The notes beneath the pieces were generated by a model that made no database searches, was not told the DNA's origin, and saw only the letters and a program-made list of their open reading frames with translations. From JBQCDV01 sp051960855 (GTDB lineage: Bacteria > Actinomycetota > Actinomycetes > JAJZTN01), in assembly GCA_051960855.1 (NCBI GenBank), contig JBQCDV010000091.1, forward strand, positions 62,001 through 126,000: a stretch of DNA of 64,000 nucleotides, written 5' to 3'. How positions within the stretch are numbered: position 1 is the stretch's first letter; each line of letters begins with the position of its first letter. A program made the position numbers and the translations under genes. Below, in pieces: positions 25,881-35,035 of this stretch.

Positions 25881-26819
25881 TCAGTCCGGGGTGGTGGTCT
25901 GCGGTCTGGTGCGCGCTGCCGCGAGAGCTGGCGCCGCGGCGAGCGCGGCTCCGACGACGGCGGCGGGCAGGTCGGGAGGCAGCAGCTGGATGCGGGCAGG
26001 CAGCTGCAGGCCGGTGAGGAAGTGCGACTGCGACGACCAGTCGACGAGGAGGTCGCGGACCCGCGCGAGCAGCTGGTCGCCGAGCCGGCTGAGGCCGCCG
26101 CCGATCACGACGGTGCCGACGTCCACGGTCAGGATGAGCAGGCGCGCCGCGGCGGCGACCCCGTGGGCGAGCTGGGCCGAGATCTGCTGCACCAGCGCGC
26201 TTCCGCTGTCGCCGCTCGCGAGCAGGTCGGACAGGGGCGTGCGGTCCTCACCGGCGAGAGCGCGGCCGAGGCCCGATCCCGACGCCATCGTCTCGAGGCA
26301 GCCGACCTGGCCGCAGGAGCACACCTCGCCAGCTGGGTCGACGGGCACGTGCCCGACCTCTCCGGCCGCCCCGCGGCTGCCTCGCAGGAGGTGCCCGTCG
26401 ATGACGAGGCCGGCCGCCATGCCGGTGCCGAGGTTGAGATAGGCCATGGAGCCGCTGAGCTCCATCAGCTGGTAGGCGCCGAGCGCGGCGGCGTTGACGT
26501 CGTTCTCGACGGTGACCGCCACTCCGAGCCGTCGCTGCAGCTCGCCGCCCAGGTCCAGCTCGCTCACGCCGAGGTTGACGGCGTGGGAGACCAGGCGGGT
26601 GCGCGGGTCCACCACCCCCGGGACGCCGACACCGATCGACTCGAACTGCCCGGGACGCAGTCCCGTGCGCGTGGACAGCTCCCAGATGCTGTCGACCGCG
26701 GCCTGGATCACGCCCTCCGGGCCGAAGCCCGTCGGCAGCCGCAGGCCCGTCACCACTGTGCCGTCCTCGACAGCCACCGCCTCGGTCTTGGTGCCGCCGA
26801 TGTCGATGCCCAGCTTCAT
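25881..26819 (-). CDS. ROK family sugar kinase, probable N-acetylglucosamine kinase
   Basis: Phosphorylates a sugar, most likely GlcNAc, before deacetylation and NagB. The 312-residue protein begins MKLGIDIGGTKTEAVAV (ATP phosphate-1 motif). It has VENDVNAAALGAY with the catalytic Asp region, GEVGHVPVD, and the zinc-binding CSCGQVGCLE motif of ROK proteins. There is no N-terminal helix-turn-helix, so it is a kinase and not a repressor. It overlaps the GH3 gene by 4 bp. No separate NagA deacetylase is in the window. Confidence 0.88.
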   Translation of the reverse strand: MKLGIDIGGTKTEAVAVEDGTVVTGLRLPTGFGPEGVIQAAVDSIWELSTRTGLRPGQFESIGVGVPGVVDPRTRLVSHAVNLGVSELDLGGELQRRLGVAVTVENDVNAAALGAYQLMELSGSMAYLNLGTGMAAGLVIDGHLLRGSRGAAGEVGHVPVDPAGEVCSCGQVGCLETMASGSGLGRALAGEDRTPLSDLLASGDSGSALVQQISAQLAHGVAAAARLLILTVDVGTVVIGGGLSRLGDQLLARVRDLLVDWSSQSHFLTGLQLPARIQLLPPDLPAAVVGAALAAAPALAAARTRPQTTTPD

Positions 26820-28309
26820 CGGATGGCACCGTCGAGAAGGGTGAGCAGCGCCTCGCCGACCAGACGCGACGCACCGAAGGTCGCGATGTCGACGACGTCT
26901 CCTCCTCCTCGTGCTGTGCCGGGCCACCCCATGTCGACGACGAGCACGGACGGGTTCGCCTGCCGCAGACGTGCGATGAGGTCGCGTGCGAAGGGCCGCC
27001 GGTGCAGGTCTTTGCCGACGACCAGCACCGGTCCCTCCAGCGGTCCTACCTCGGCGCCCTCACCCTCGCGGACGACCAGGACCCGCCCGGGAGTGAAGGG
27101 CCGGGTCACGTTCGACTGCGGCTGGCGTTCGGCGGCGGGGAAGGGACCCCACGGAGCTGAGCCGACGGCAATGTTCGCAGCCGTCTCAACACGGATCACC
27201 GTGAAGCCGGACGTCGCCGTGCGGCACCAGGGCTGGATGTCGGTGCGGAGGTCGAAGGACGCGACGATGCGGCGCAGCTCCGCGGCATCGTCAGCCGGAC
27301 GGTCGGGCTCACCCCGCTCTCGCTGGTCACGCAGCTCCGCGCCGAGCCGCTGGACCCGCGCTGCGGCCTCCGCCACCCGCTCCGCGGTCAGGTCTCCCCG
27401 GGCGACGGCCTGGGCGATCTCGCGCTCGATGTCGCAGAGGTCCTGCTCGGTCGTGTCCGTGCCGATGCACAGCAGGTCGCAGCCGGCGGCCAGAGCCTGG
27501 ACGGCGGCAGCCGGGATGCCGAGGCTGCCGCTGGCGCCGGCCATGTCGAGTGCGTCGGACACCACGACGCCCTGGAAGCCCAGTTCCTTGCGCAGGAGAG
27601 TGGAGATGACCTGGGGACTCAGTGTCGCCGGGCGGTCCGGGTCGAGGGCGGTGACGACGATGTGCGAGGTCATGACCGCTTTCACCCCGGCATCCACGGC
27701 CGCCCGGAACGGCGCCAGCTCGCGCTGGTGCAGGAGCTCGAGGCTGACGTCGATGACAGGAAGGGCCACGTGCGAGTCCTGGCCGGTGTCACCGTGTCCC
27801 GGGAAGTGCTTGACGGTCGCGGCCACGCCAGTCGACTGGAGTCCGCGCACCCAGGCGACGCCGTGTCGTGCCACGAGGTCGGGATCGGCTCCGAAGCTCC
27901 GGACGCCGATCACGGGATTGTCGGGGTTGGAGTTGGTGTCGATGTCGGGGGCGAAGTCGAGGTTGCAGCCTGCTCGCCGCAGCTCCCAGCCGACCCGACG
28001 GGCCACGGTCTCCGTGCGTGCCACGTCGTCGATCCGTCCGAGGACGGCGTTCCCCGGATAGGGGGAACCGGTCGCGTAGTGCAGGCGGGTGACGTCGCCA
28101 CCTTCCTCGTCGATGGCGACGAGGGCCTCGGGGTGAGCGCTGAAGATGCCGGTCGTCAGGTCCTTGACCTGGTCAGCGTCGACGATGTTGGAGCCAAAGA
28201 GGCACACCCCGGCCAGCCCATGCCGCAACCGCTCGTCGAGCCAGCTCGGTAGCCGGGTGCCAGTGAAGCCCGGCAACAGCGTGCCGCGCGCGACCGCCTC
28301 GATACCCAC
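26816..28309 (-). CDS. nagZ: Glycoside hydrolase family 3 beta-N-acetylhexosaminidase (NagZ-like)
   Basis: Releases terminal GlcNAc from chitin or peptidoglycan fragments. At 497 residues it is a two-domain GH3 enzyme. The N-terminal barrel has KHFPGHGDTGQDSHVALP, the NagZ loop with the His-Asp acid/base pair, and VVSDALDMAGASG with the nucleophile Asp. The C-terminal domain from about residue 330 is an alpha/beta sandwich. No signal peptide is seen, so it is cytoplasmic and acts on imported disaccharides. Some related enzymes act as phosphorylases. GTG start with AGAGGAG upstream. Confidence 0.9.
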   Translation of the reverse strand: MGIEAVARGTLLPGFTGTRLPSWLDERLRHGLAGVCLFGSNIVDADQVKDLTTGIFSAHPEALVAIDEEGGDVTRLHYATGSPYPGNAVLGRIDDVARTETVARRVGWELRRAGCNLDFAPDIDTNSNPDNPVIGVRSFGADPDLVARHGVAWVRGLQSTGVAATVKHFPGHGDTGQDSHVALPVIDVSLELLHQRELAPFRAAVDAGVKAVMTSHIVVTALDPDRPATLSPQVISTLLRKELGFQGVVVSDALDMAGASGSLGIPAAAVQALAAGCDLLCIGTDTTEQDLCDIEREIAQAVARGDLTAERVAEAAARVQRLGAELRDQRERGEPDRPADDAAELRRIVASFDLRTDIQPWCRTATSGFTVIRVETAANIAVGSAPWGPFPAAERQPQSNVTRPFTPGRVLVVREGEGAEVGPLEGPVLVVGKDLHRRPFARDLIARLRQANPSVLVVDMGWPGTARGGGDVVDIATFGASRLVGEALLTLLDGAIR

Positions 28310-28331
28310 GGTGCTCCTCTCCCCGCCGTTA

Positions 28332-28354
28332 TTTCGTTAGTAGACCTTACAAAC
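28332..28354. promoter_or_regulatory. ROK-type operator upstream of nagZ
   Basis: TTTCGTTAGT, five bases, then TTACAAAC, ending 45 bases before the nagZ start codon. The same two half-sites recur near the ROK regulator (28481-28507). They resemble GTTAGTAA/TTACTAAC dyads bound by ROK repressors of sugar operons, a recollection of the consensus and not a search. Regulation of the nag genes is inferred. Confidence 0.6.
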
Positions 28355-28480
28355 CCCCGCGGGGGCAAGAGGTCCAGGCGAGGCTCCAGGAGGCAGGCGG
28401 CACCGGTAACAGCGATGGGGAACGGGAATCGGCGCACGAGGGGAGTCTTCGGGCGCGCCGAAAATTAGGTCTTGACGAGA

Positions 28481-28507
28481 GTTTGTAAGCGATGTTCACT
28501 AACGAAA
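28481..28507. promoter_or_regulatory. ROK-type operator upstream of the ROK repressor
   Basis: Read on the minus strand it is TTTCGTTAGT, nine bases, TTACAAAC: the same half-sites as 28332-28354 but with a spacer four bases longer. It ends 31 bases before the regulator ATG and follows a TTGACG (28472-28477) that could be a -35 element, so occupancy would block that promoter. Confidence 0.6.
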
Positions 28508-28538
28508 CCTCGAGAGCTCCGAGTGGAAGGGAGGGGTC

Positions 28539-29693
28539 ATGCGCAGACCGTCGGCAATGGCGGCGGCCGCCGTCCCGGGACAGCGCTCCCTGCGGCTGAC
28601 GGCCAAGGCGCTGCCAACCGACAGCCGGCAGCACAACCGCTCGCTGCTGCTGCAGGAGCTGTTCCACAACGGTGCGATGAGCCGCGCCGACCTCGCCCGC
28701 CGGTCCGGCCTCACCCCCGTCACGGTGTCCAACCTCGTCAAGGAGCTGTTGCGCGCCGGCCTGGTCGAGGACCAGGGAGCCACCGCTGCAGGGGGAGTCG
28801 GCAAGCCTGCGACGCTGATCGCCCTGCGGCGGCAGGCCTTCCAGATCCTGTCGGTCGACCTGTCCGGCGACGACGTCTTCGTCGGGGCGGTGGTGGACCT
28901 GGAAGGCAACGTGGTCCGGCGCCATTCGGTGACGTCGAAGGGTCGCACCGGGCGGCGCGCAGTCGACCTCGTGACCAGGGTCGTCGGCGCGCTCGTCGAG
29001 TTCGCGACGGCCCCCATCCTCGGCATCGGCATCGCGACACCCGGCATCGTCGACAACCGCGGACGCGTGCTGTCTGCGCCCAACCTCAAGTGGACCGATG
29101 TGAATCTGGCGGGCCTCCTCGAGGAGCGGTTCGAGCTCCCGGTGCGCGTGGAGAACGACGCAGACGCCGAGGCCCTGGCGGCTCGAAGCTTCGGCCGCTC
29201 CAGCGGCAACAGCCTGATGGTCGTCACCATCAAGCACGGCGTGGGAGCCGGCCTCGTGCTCGGGGACATGCTCATCCACGGAGACGACTTCGCTGCCGGC
29301 GAGATCGGGCACGTGGTCGTCGACGAGGCCGGGGAGACCTGCTCGTGCGGCCGCCGCGGCTGCCTCGAGGTGTCGCTGGCCGTGCCGTCGCTGCGCCGCC
29401 GGTTCGCAGGGCGGTCGGAGTCGGAGCGCGAGGAGGTGCTCGTTGACGCCGGACGCGCCCTCGGTGCCGCGCTGGCACCGATCACCAGCGCGCTCAACCT
29501 CAACGAGGTCATCCTGTCCGGCCCCGCCGAGCTGCTCGACGGTCCACTGCGCGACAGCGCCCTCGACACCATCCGTGCGAAGACTCTGGCCGCCGTCAGC
29601 AGCGGCCTCCAGCTCAGCGTCGACACCAGCGGTGACCTCGCCCTTCTCGGTGCTGCCGTCCTCGTGCTGCACGCCGAGCTCGGCGTGGCCTGA
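28539..29693 (+). CDS. ROK family transcriptional repressor
   Basis: A 384-residue regulator with an N-terminal winged helix-turn-helix (about residues 30-85: NRSLLLQELFHNGAMSRADL, then LTPVTVSNLVKELLRAGLV) and a C-terminal sugar-kinase-like ROK domain with VENDADAEALAAR, GEIGHVVVDEAG and the zinc motif CSCGRRGCLE. The ATG has GGGAGGGG a few bases upstream. It sits between divergent nag genes and a sugar ABC system and is flanked by two matching operator-like sites, so it likely represses both until an amino sugar binds. Confidence 0.9.
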   Translation: MRRPSAMAAAAVPGQRSLRLTAKALPTDSRQHNRSLLLQELFHNGAMSRADLARRSGLTPVTVSNLVKELLRAGLVEDQGATAAGGVGKPATLIALRRQAFQILSVDLSGDDVFVGAVVDLEGNVVRRHSVTSKGRTGRRAVDLVTRVVGALVEFATAPILGIGIATPGIVDNRGRVLSAPNLKWTDVNLAGLLEERFELPVRVENDADAEALAARSFGRSSGNSLMVVTIKHGVGAGLVLGDMLIHGDDFAAGEIGHVVVDEAGETCSCGRRGCLEVSLAVPSLRRRFAGRSESEREEVLVDAGRALGAALAPITSALNLNEVILSGPAELLDGPLRDSALDTIRAKTLAAVSSGLQLSVDTSGDLALLGAAVLVLHAELGVA

Positions 29694-29733
29694 ACACACA
29701 TCCGGTTGGCTCCATTACCAGCAAGGAGATTCG

Positions 29734-31095
29734 ATGAAGAGGTCTCGATTTGTGGCAGTCGGCGCCGCCGGACTCGCCATCGGCCTGTCGCTCGCCGCCT
29801 GCTCCAGCAGCGGCACCGGTGCCGGCAACGTCGCTGACAAGTCAGGCAGCGCCGCGACGGGTGGGGCATCGGGCACCGGGGGATCGGGCGCGCTGCCCGG
29901 GGCCGGCCAGACGATCACCGTCTGGGAGATGAACGGCGACCTCACGCCGGCGACCCTCGACGCCATCAACGCGGAGTTCACCAAGAAGACCGGGGCGAAG
30001 GTGAACGTGCAGCTGCAGGACTGGTCGGGGATCACGACCAAGCTGACGACGGCTCTGGCCACGTCCAACCCGCCGGACGTCGTCGACGTCGGCAACACCC
30101 AGGTGCCCAGCTATGCGGCGACCGGCGGTCTGGCCGACCTGACGAGTCACAAGGACGAGCTGGCCCAGGGGCGCACGTGGCTCGGGGGACTCGTGGACCC
30201 GGCCACCGTCGACGGCAAGCTCTACGGCGTCCCGTCCTTCGCGGGCACGCGGGCCGTCATCTACAACAAGAAGATGTGGGCTGACGCGGGCATCACCAGT
30301 AGCCCGACCACGTACGAGGAGCTGACGGCCGATCTCGACAAGATCAAGGCCAAGAACACGGCGAGCGACTTCTCCGCCTTCTACCTGCCAGGGAAGTACT
30401 GGTACGCGGGGCTGCAGTGGGTCTGGGACGCCGGTGGCGACCTTGCCACCCAGTCCAACGGGTCGTGGAAGGCCGGCCTGTCCAGCCCTGAGGCCCAGCA
30501 GGGGCTGAAGGACTTCAAGGAGTTCCAGAACACCTACTCCACGCCGGCGTCACGCACGCTCAACACCGACAAGCCCGACCAGGACCAGGTCTTCGCCGAC
30601 GGTAAGACGAGCGCGATCCTCGGCAACGGGTGGGAGATCGGGGTCATCCAGAAGAACAACCCGAAGCTCACGAACGACGACCTGGGAACGTTCGCGTTCC
30701 CGGGGAAGTCAGGCAAGGCCCAGCCGGTGCTGCTCGGAGGCTCCGACTGGAGCGTGCCCGTCAAGAGCGCCCACCAGGACCTCGCGCTGGAGTGGCTGAA
30801 GATTGCGGCCGGGCCGCAGATCCAGGACACGCTGGTCTTCGGCAAGGAGGGCTGGATCCCGAACACCCTCGAGGGAGTCAAGGCGGCCGCAAACGGCCAG
30901 CTGACCGACATCCAGAAGGGCTATTTCACGGCGGCGCAAACGTCGAAGTCCACGCCGGCCGCGGCCAACTGGTCCACCATCGAAGGCGACAACAGCATCA
31001 CCGAGTTCTTCTCGTCGATCGCCTCAGGGGCGCAGACGCCGGAGGCGGCCGCGAAGGCTTTCGATGCGCACATCGAATCGGTCCTGAACAAGTAG
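29734..31095 (+). CDS. Sugar ABC transporter solute-binding lipoprotein
   Basis: Extracellular substrate-binding lipoprotein of 453 residues. The N-terminus is a lipoprotein signal with lipobox LAAC at about residue 23, followed by a Ser/Gly-rich tether. The mature part is a family 1 solute-binding protein; QTITVWEMNGDLTPATLDAI starts domain 1 and YGVPSFAGTRAVIYNKKMW is a typical hinge-side motif. The ATG has AAGGAG 7 bases upstream. Amino-sugar or chito-oligosaccharide uptake is inferred from the neighbouring nag genes. Confidence 0.9.
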   Translation: MKRSRFVAVGAAGLAIGLSLAACSSSGTGAGNVADKSGSAATGGASGTGGSGALPGAGQTITVWEMNGDLTPATLDAINAEFTKKTGAKVNVQLQDWSGITTKLTTALATSNPPDVVDVGNTQVPSYAATGGLADLTSHKDELAQGRTWLGGLVDPATVDGKLYGVPSFAGTRAVIYNKKMWADAGITSSPTTYEELTADLDKIKAKNTASDFSAFYLPGKYWYAGLQWVWDAGGDLATQSNGSWKAGLSSPEAQQGLKDFKEFQNTYSTPASRTLNTDKPDQDQVFADGKTSAILGNGWEIGVIQKNNPKLTNDDLGTFAFPGKSGKAQPVLLGGSDWSVPVKSAHQDLALEWLKIAAGPQIQDTLVFGKEGWIPNTLEGVKAAANGQLTDIQKGYFTAAQTSKSTPAAANWSTIEGDNSITEFFSSIASGAQTPEAAAKAFDAHIESVLNK

Positions 31096-31119
31096 CGGCG
31101 AGAGGTCGGTCCTAGCGCG

Positions 31120-32091
31120 ATGGCTGCCGTCGAGTCGACGGGTGTGGGCGGGACGCTTGCGGCGAAACCGCGGCGTCCCGGCCGTGCCAAGCCCTTCCGC
31201 CGGTCGAGCCCCTGGATGCCAGTGGCCCTGCTGGCCCCGGCGATGACGGTGGTCATCGCGCTGATCCTCGTGCCGATCCTGTTTCTGGTCTTCACCTCGT
31301 TCACCGACTTCGACCAGAAGTCGTTGTTCACCGGGACGTTCCAGTTCGTCGGGATCTCGCAGTACACCGCGGTCTTCACCGACTCCGGCTTCTGGCTCGC
31401 CTTCGCACGGACGGTCGGCTTCACGACGGCGATGGTGGCCGGCAGCGTCGTTCTGGGGATGGGGGTCGCCCAGCTGCTGGCGATGCTCGGCCGAGGCATG
31501 CGATACGTCGTCACCGTCGTGCTCATCCTGGCGTGGGCGATGCCGAACGTGGCCTCGTCCCTGGTCTGGAACTGGCTCTTCCAGCCCGGCTACGGAGTCG
31601 CCAACTGGCTGCTGACCTCCACGCACTTGTTCGGCGACCTGACCGACGTCAACTGGGGCGAGCGCGCGCCGCTGGCCTATCTGGCCATCTGGATGCTCAT
31701 CGTCTGGCAGGCCGTGCCCTTCATCGCTCTCACCCTCTACGCCGCTCAGACGCAGGTGCCGACCGAGTACTTCGAGGCGGCCCGCCTGGACGGTGCCGGG
31801 GAGTGGCTGATCTACCGACGGCTGACCGTGCCCTTCCTCAAGCCGACGCTGCTGCTGATGACGATCCTGTCGATCATCTGGGACTTCAACGTCTTCAACC
31901 AGATCTGGCTCGTCTCCCAGGGCGGCCCGCACGACGCGACCTCCACGCTGGGGGTCTGGACCTACAAGACCGCCTTCGTCGGCTTCCACCTCGGCCAGGG
32001 CGCCGCGATCGCCGTCGTCACGCTGCTCCTGCTCCTCGGCCTGACGGCGTTCTACATCCGCAGTCTCGTGCGCAGCGGGGAGGACCTGTGA
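31120..32091 (+). CDS. Sugar ABC transporter permease, MalF type
   Basis: Inner-membrane permease of 323 residues with six predictable helices after a cytoplasmic N-terminus. EAARLDGAGEWLIYRRLTVP is the EAA loop that contacts the ATPase. It follows the binding-protein gene by 24 bases and its stop overlaps the next permease's GTG by 4 bp. Confidence 0.92.
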   Translation: MAAVESTGVGGTLAAKPRRPGRAKPFRRSSPWMPVALLAPAMTVVIALILVPILFLVFTSFTDFDQKSLFTGTFQFVGISQYTAVFTDSGFWLAFARTVGFTTAMVAGSVVLGMGVAQLLAMLGRGMRYVVTVVLILAWAMPNVASSLVWNWLFQPGYGVANWLLTSTHLFGDLTDVNWGERAPLAYLAIWMLIVWQAVPFIALTLYAAQTQVPTEYFEAARLDGAGEWLIYRRLTVPFLKPTLLLMTILSIIWDFNVFNQIWLVSQGGPHDATSTLGVWTYKTAFVGFHLGQGAAIAVVTLLLLLGLTAFYIRSLVRSGEDL

Positions 32092-32915
32092 CGCCTTCGC
32101 TCCGGCGCCGTGTCGCGAACGCCATCGCCGTGGTGTTCGTCGTGGTCTGGATCTTCCCGGTGTACTGGATGGTCAACACCGCGTTCAAGCCGCGGTCGGA
32201 GGTCATGACGGCGACGCCGCTCTTCCTGCCGCGTCACCCCACCTGGTCGAACTTCGTCAACGCCGTCACGCAGACCAACTTCCTGATCGACCTGCGCAAC
32301 AGTGCGATCGTCGTGCTCGGGGCCATGGTCGCCTCCATCGCCGTCGGGCTGTTCGCAGCCGCGGCCCTCACACGGTTCCGCTTCCGCGGACGGCGCTCGA
32401 TCATGGTCGGCATCCTGGCGGTGCAGATGCTTCCGGCGACCGCCCTGCTGATCCCGACGTTCCTCGTCTTCAACCGACTGGGGCTGCTCGGCACCTACGC
32501 CGGGCTGATCCTCGCCTACGTGGCGGCCGTGCTGCCGTTCTCGATCTGGGTCATGCGGGGGTTCTTCCTCCTCATCCCCGTCGAGCTCGAGGAGGCGGCG
32601 ATGGTCGACGGAGCCGGCAGCTGGCGGATCCTGCGCAGCGTCCTCGTGCCCCTCGTCATGCCCGGCGTGGTGGCGACGAGCATCTTCGCCTTCATCGCCG
32701 CCTGGAACGACTACCTGACCGCCTACACCTTCATGAAGGATCAGACGATGTACACCCTGCCGGTCTGGCTGGCGTCGTTCTCGACGAAGACGGGGACCGA
32801 TGTGGGAGCGCAGATGGCGGGCTCGGTCGTGTTCTCGCTACCGGTCGTCGTCTTCTTCCTGCTCATCCAGCGAAAACTGGTCGCGGGGATGTCAGCCGGC
32901 GCCGTGAAGGGCTGA
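32088..32915 (+). CDS. Sugar ABC transporter permease, MalG type
   Basis: Second permease, 275 residues, six helices. The EAA loop is EEAAMVDGAGSWRILRSVLV. GTG start overlapping the upstream stop. No ATP-binding subunit gene follows; the next gene is convergent, overlapping its end by 24 bp. As with many actinobacterial sugar systems, a shared MsiK-type ATPase encoded elsewhere is expected. Confidence 0.92.
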   Translation: MTPSLRRRVANAIAVVFVVVWIFPVYWMVNTAFKPRSEVMTATPLFLPRHPTWSNFVNAVTQTNFLIDLRNSAIVVLGAMVASIAVGLFAAAALTRFRFRGRRSIMVGILAVQMLPATALLIPTFLVFNRLGLLGTYAGLILAYVAAVLPFSIWVMRGFFLLIPVELEEAAMVDGAGSWRILRSVLVPLVMPGVVATSIFAFIAAWNDYLTAYTFMKDQTMYTLPVWLASFSTKTGTDVGAQMAGSVVFSLPVVVFFLLIQRKLVAGMSAGAVKG

Positions 32916-34241
32916 GGCCCGGCGGTGCGCTGATGACCGGCTGACGTAGACGGCGACCACGCCGGTCAGCACCACGATGGCCGTGGCCGACAGCCCGAGA
33001 GACAGGTGCACCCCGATGGCGCCGCCGAGGAGCCCGACAGTGAAGCCGCTGCCGGCGCGCAGCCCGTTGGCGGACATGCCGTAGACGCCGATCACCTGCC
33101 CGCGCTTGCCCTCCGGCGCTCGCAGCTGCACCAGGGTCTGGCCGATGGACATGCTGGCCAGGTTGGCGATGCCCCCGATGAGCAGCATGGCGACGGCGAG
33201 CAGGTAGTTGCGGGTCGCGGCGAAGCCGAGCATCGACAGTCCGTAGACCGCGGTGCTCACCATCGCGGTGGGAACGGTGGGCCGCAGGCGGCCGGTGACC
33301 TCCAGCAGCAGGCCCCCGATGACCCCGCCCGCGCCGTTCGCGAACAGCAACACCGTGTACGCCGTTCCCGCCGCTCCTGCTCCATCGTCGTGGGCGAAGA
33401 TCGGCATCGCCGACTGCAACGACGCGCCAACGAAGAAGGAGCCGATGCCGCCGAGGGCGATCATGCTGAGGATCACCGAGTCCTGCCGGACGTCGCGGAT
33501 GACGCGCAGCGCCTGGGCCAGGGTGAGCCGCGGCCGGGCTGCTCCGCTGCGGCTGTGCCCCGTGAAGCGGGTGCGCGCCAGGAAGAGCGTGAGCGGCAGG
33601 TAGATCAGGACGTTCGTGAAGATCCCCGCGGTCGGCTTGAGACCCAGCAGCAGCGCGGCGCCGACGATCGGTCCGCAGAGGATGCCGAGGCTGCGGGCGG
33701 TGGCATTGAGCCGAACGGCGCTGGGGAGTGCCTCGTCGCCGACGAAGTCGTGCAGCATCAGCTGCTCGGCGGGGCCCCAGAGGGCCCCGGCCAGACCGTG
33801 CACGACCAGCAGCAGGCACGCGGCTGCGACCGTGAGCGTGCCGGTGAGGAAGAGGACACCCCAGGCCGCCGAGACCGCCATGAAGAGCAGCTGCGCCACC
33901 TGGATGACGCGGCGGCAGTCGTACCGGTCGGCCAGGCCGCCGAAGGTCACCGACAGCAGCAGGAACGGCACCCAGTGGGCGATGACCGCGAAGCCGGCCA
34001 GGGCGGGGGAGTGGAACTGCTGCCAGAGCACCCAGTAGGTGATGACGTGCTCGATGTTGTCGGCCATCATCGACAACATGCCACCGACCAGGTAGGTGCG
34101 GCAGTCGCGGTTGCGCAGCGCGGCGAACTTCGCCGGCGGGGCCGCGGCCGTGCCGGGGCGCGGCTGGGCGGGCAGGACCGGCGACTCCTCCGGCGGGGTC
34201 AGGACGGGGACGTGCGACGGCACGCCGCAGGCGGAGCACAT
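32892..34241 (-). CDS. MFS transporter, enterobactin-exporter-like
   Basis: Twelve-helix major facilitator of 449 residues. The loop 2-3 motif reads FGGLADRYDCRRVIQVAQLL. The layout resembles the EntS-like exporters of Gram-positive bacteria. A 20 to 40-residue Pro-rich N-terminus beginning MCSACGVP precedes the first helix; a downstream start is possible. The substrate is unknown; no siderophore genes are nearby. Confidence 0.8.
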   Translation of the reverse strand: MCSACGVPSHVPVLTPPEESPVLPAQPRPGTAAAPPAKFAALRNRDCRTYLVGGMLSMMADNIEHVITYWVLWQQFHSPALAGFAVIAHWVPFLLLSVTFGGLADRYDCRRVIQVAQLLFMAVSAAWGVLFLTGTLTVAAACLLLVVHGLAGALWGPAEQLMLHDFVGDEALPSAVRLNATARSLGILCGPIVGAALLLGLKPTAGIFTNVLIYLPLTLFLARTRFTGHSRSGAARPRLTLAQALRVIRDVRQDSVILSMIALGGIGSFFVGASLQSAMPIFAHDDGAGAAGTAYTVLLFANGAGGVIGGLLLEVTGRLRPTVPTAMVSTAVYGLSMLGFAATRNYLLAVAMLLIGGIANLASMSIGQTLVQLRAPEGKRGQVIGVYGMSANGLRAGSGFTVGLLGGAIGVHLSLGLSATAIVVLTGVVAVYVSRSSAHRRASALHGAG

Positions 34242-34284
34242 GGGGACCAGTGTCTCGCGCCGGCGACGTGCCGGACCCGCATGG

Positions 34285-34869
34285 TCAGGCGGGCAGCGAC
34301 GTTCCGTTGGTGATGTTGAGGACGGTCGCGAACGTGAGGTACATCAGCCACAGCCCGGTCACGACGTGGACCAGGCCGAGGATGCGCTCGAAGGCCTCGA
34401 GTCCGACGGCGACGAAGAAGTCGCTGACGTAGACCAGGGTCAGCCCGAGGAACAGCAGTCCCACGGGCCAGGCGCCGTTGCCGAAGAAGACCACCATGCC
34501 CAGGATGGACAGGATCGTGAAGGCGACGGACATACCGGCGTTGGGTGCAGGGGAGTTGCCGCGGTAGCGGTTCCAGCCGAGTGCGAACCAGTGGATGCCG
34601 TACGCCGAGAAGGCCACAGCCGCCATATAGAGCGCCTTGTCGTGGAAGACCTGCAGCCACGTCAGCCCGACGAAGAGCAGGATGCCGGTCACGAGCTGGC
34701 ACAGCCCGGGCAGGAAGACGCCCCAGACGCCGAGGGAGCGGTCCACCCGCTCGTCACGCGCCGGGAATCCGAACAGCTCGGCCGGCCCCCAGATCAGATA
34801 GCCGGTGCCGAGCCCGAAGAAGCCGAGTGCCACGGGGACGAAGTCCGACGTCGCCAGCTCAACAGCCAT
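34285..34869 (-). CDS. GPR1/FUN34/YaaH-type acetate transporter
   Basis: A 194-residue membrane protein with six helices. PVALGFFGLGTGYLIWGP corresponds to the family's NPAPLGL-like region near the N-terminus. It probably carries acetate or succinate with protons. The ATG has AGGAGG 5 bases upstream. It is divergent from the CmpX-like gene across 166 bases. Confidence 0.75.
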   Translation of the reverse strand: MAVELATSDFVPVALGFFGLGTGYLIWGPAELFGFPARDERVDRSLGVWGVFLPGLCQLVTGILLFVGLTWLQVFHDKALYMAAVAFSAYGIHWFALGWNRYRGNSPAPNAGMSVAFTILSILGMVVFFGNGAWPVGLLFLGLTLVYVSDFFVAVGLEAFERILGLVHVVTGLWLMYLTFATVLNITNGTSLPA

Positions 34870-35035
34870 GTACTCCTCCTAGTTGTTGTGCGGAGAAGTA
34901 CCACCGCATGCCGGATGACAAACGACTCCCATGGGGGCGCGAGCCGGTGCCGTCTGGCAGAATGTCCGGAAGAAGCGTTTTGCGTGATCTCGACCGGGGC
35001 ACCGTTGGGGCCGTACCCGAGCCGAGAGGTAACCC

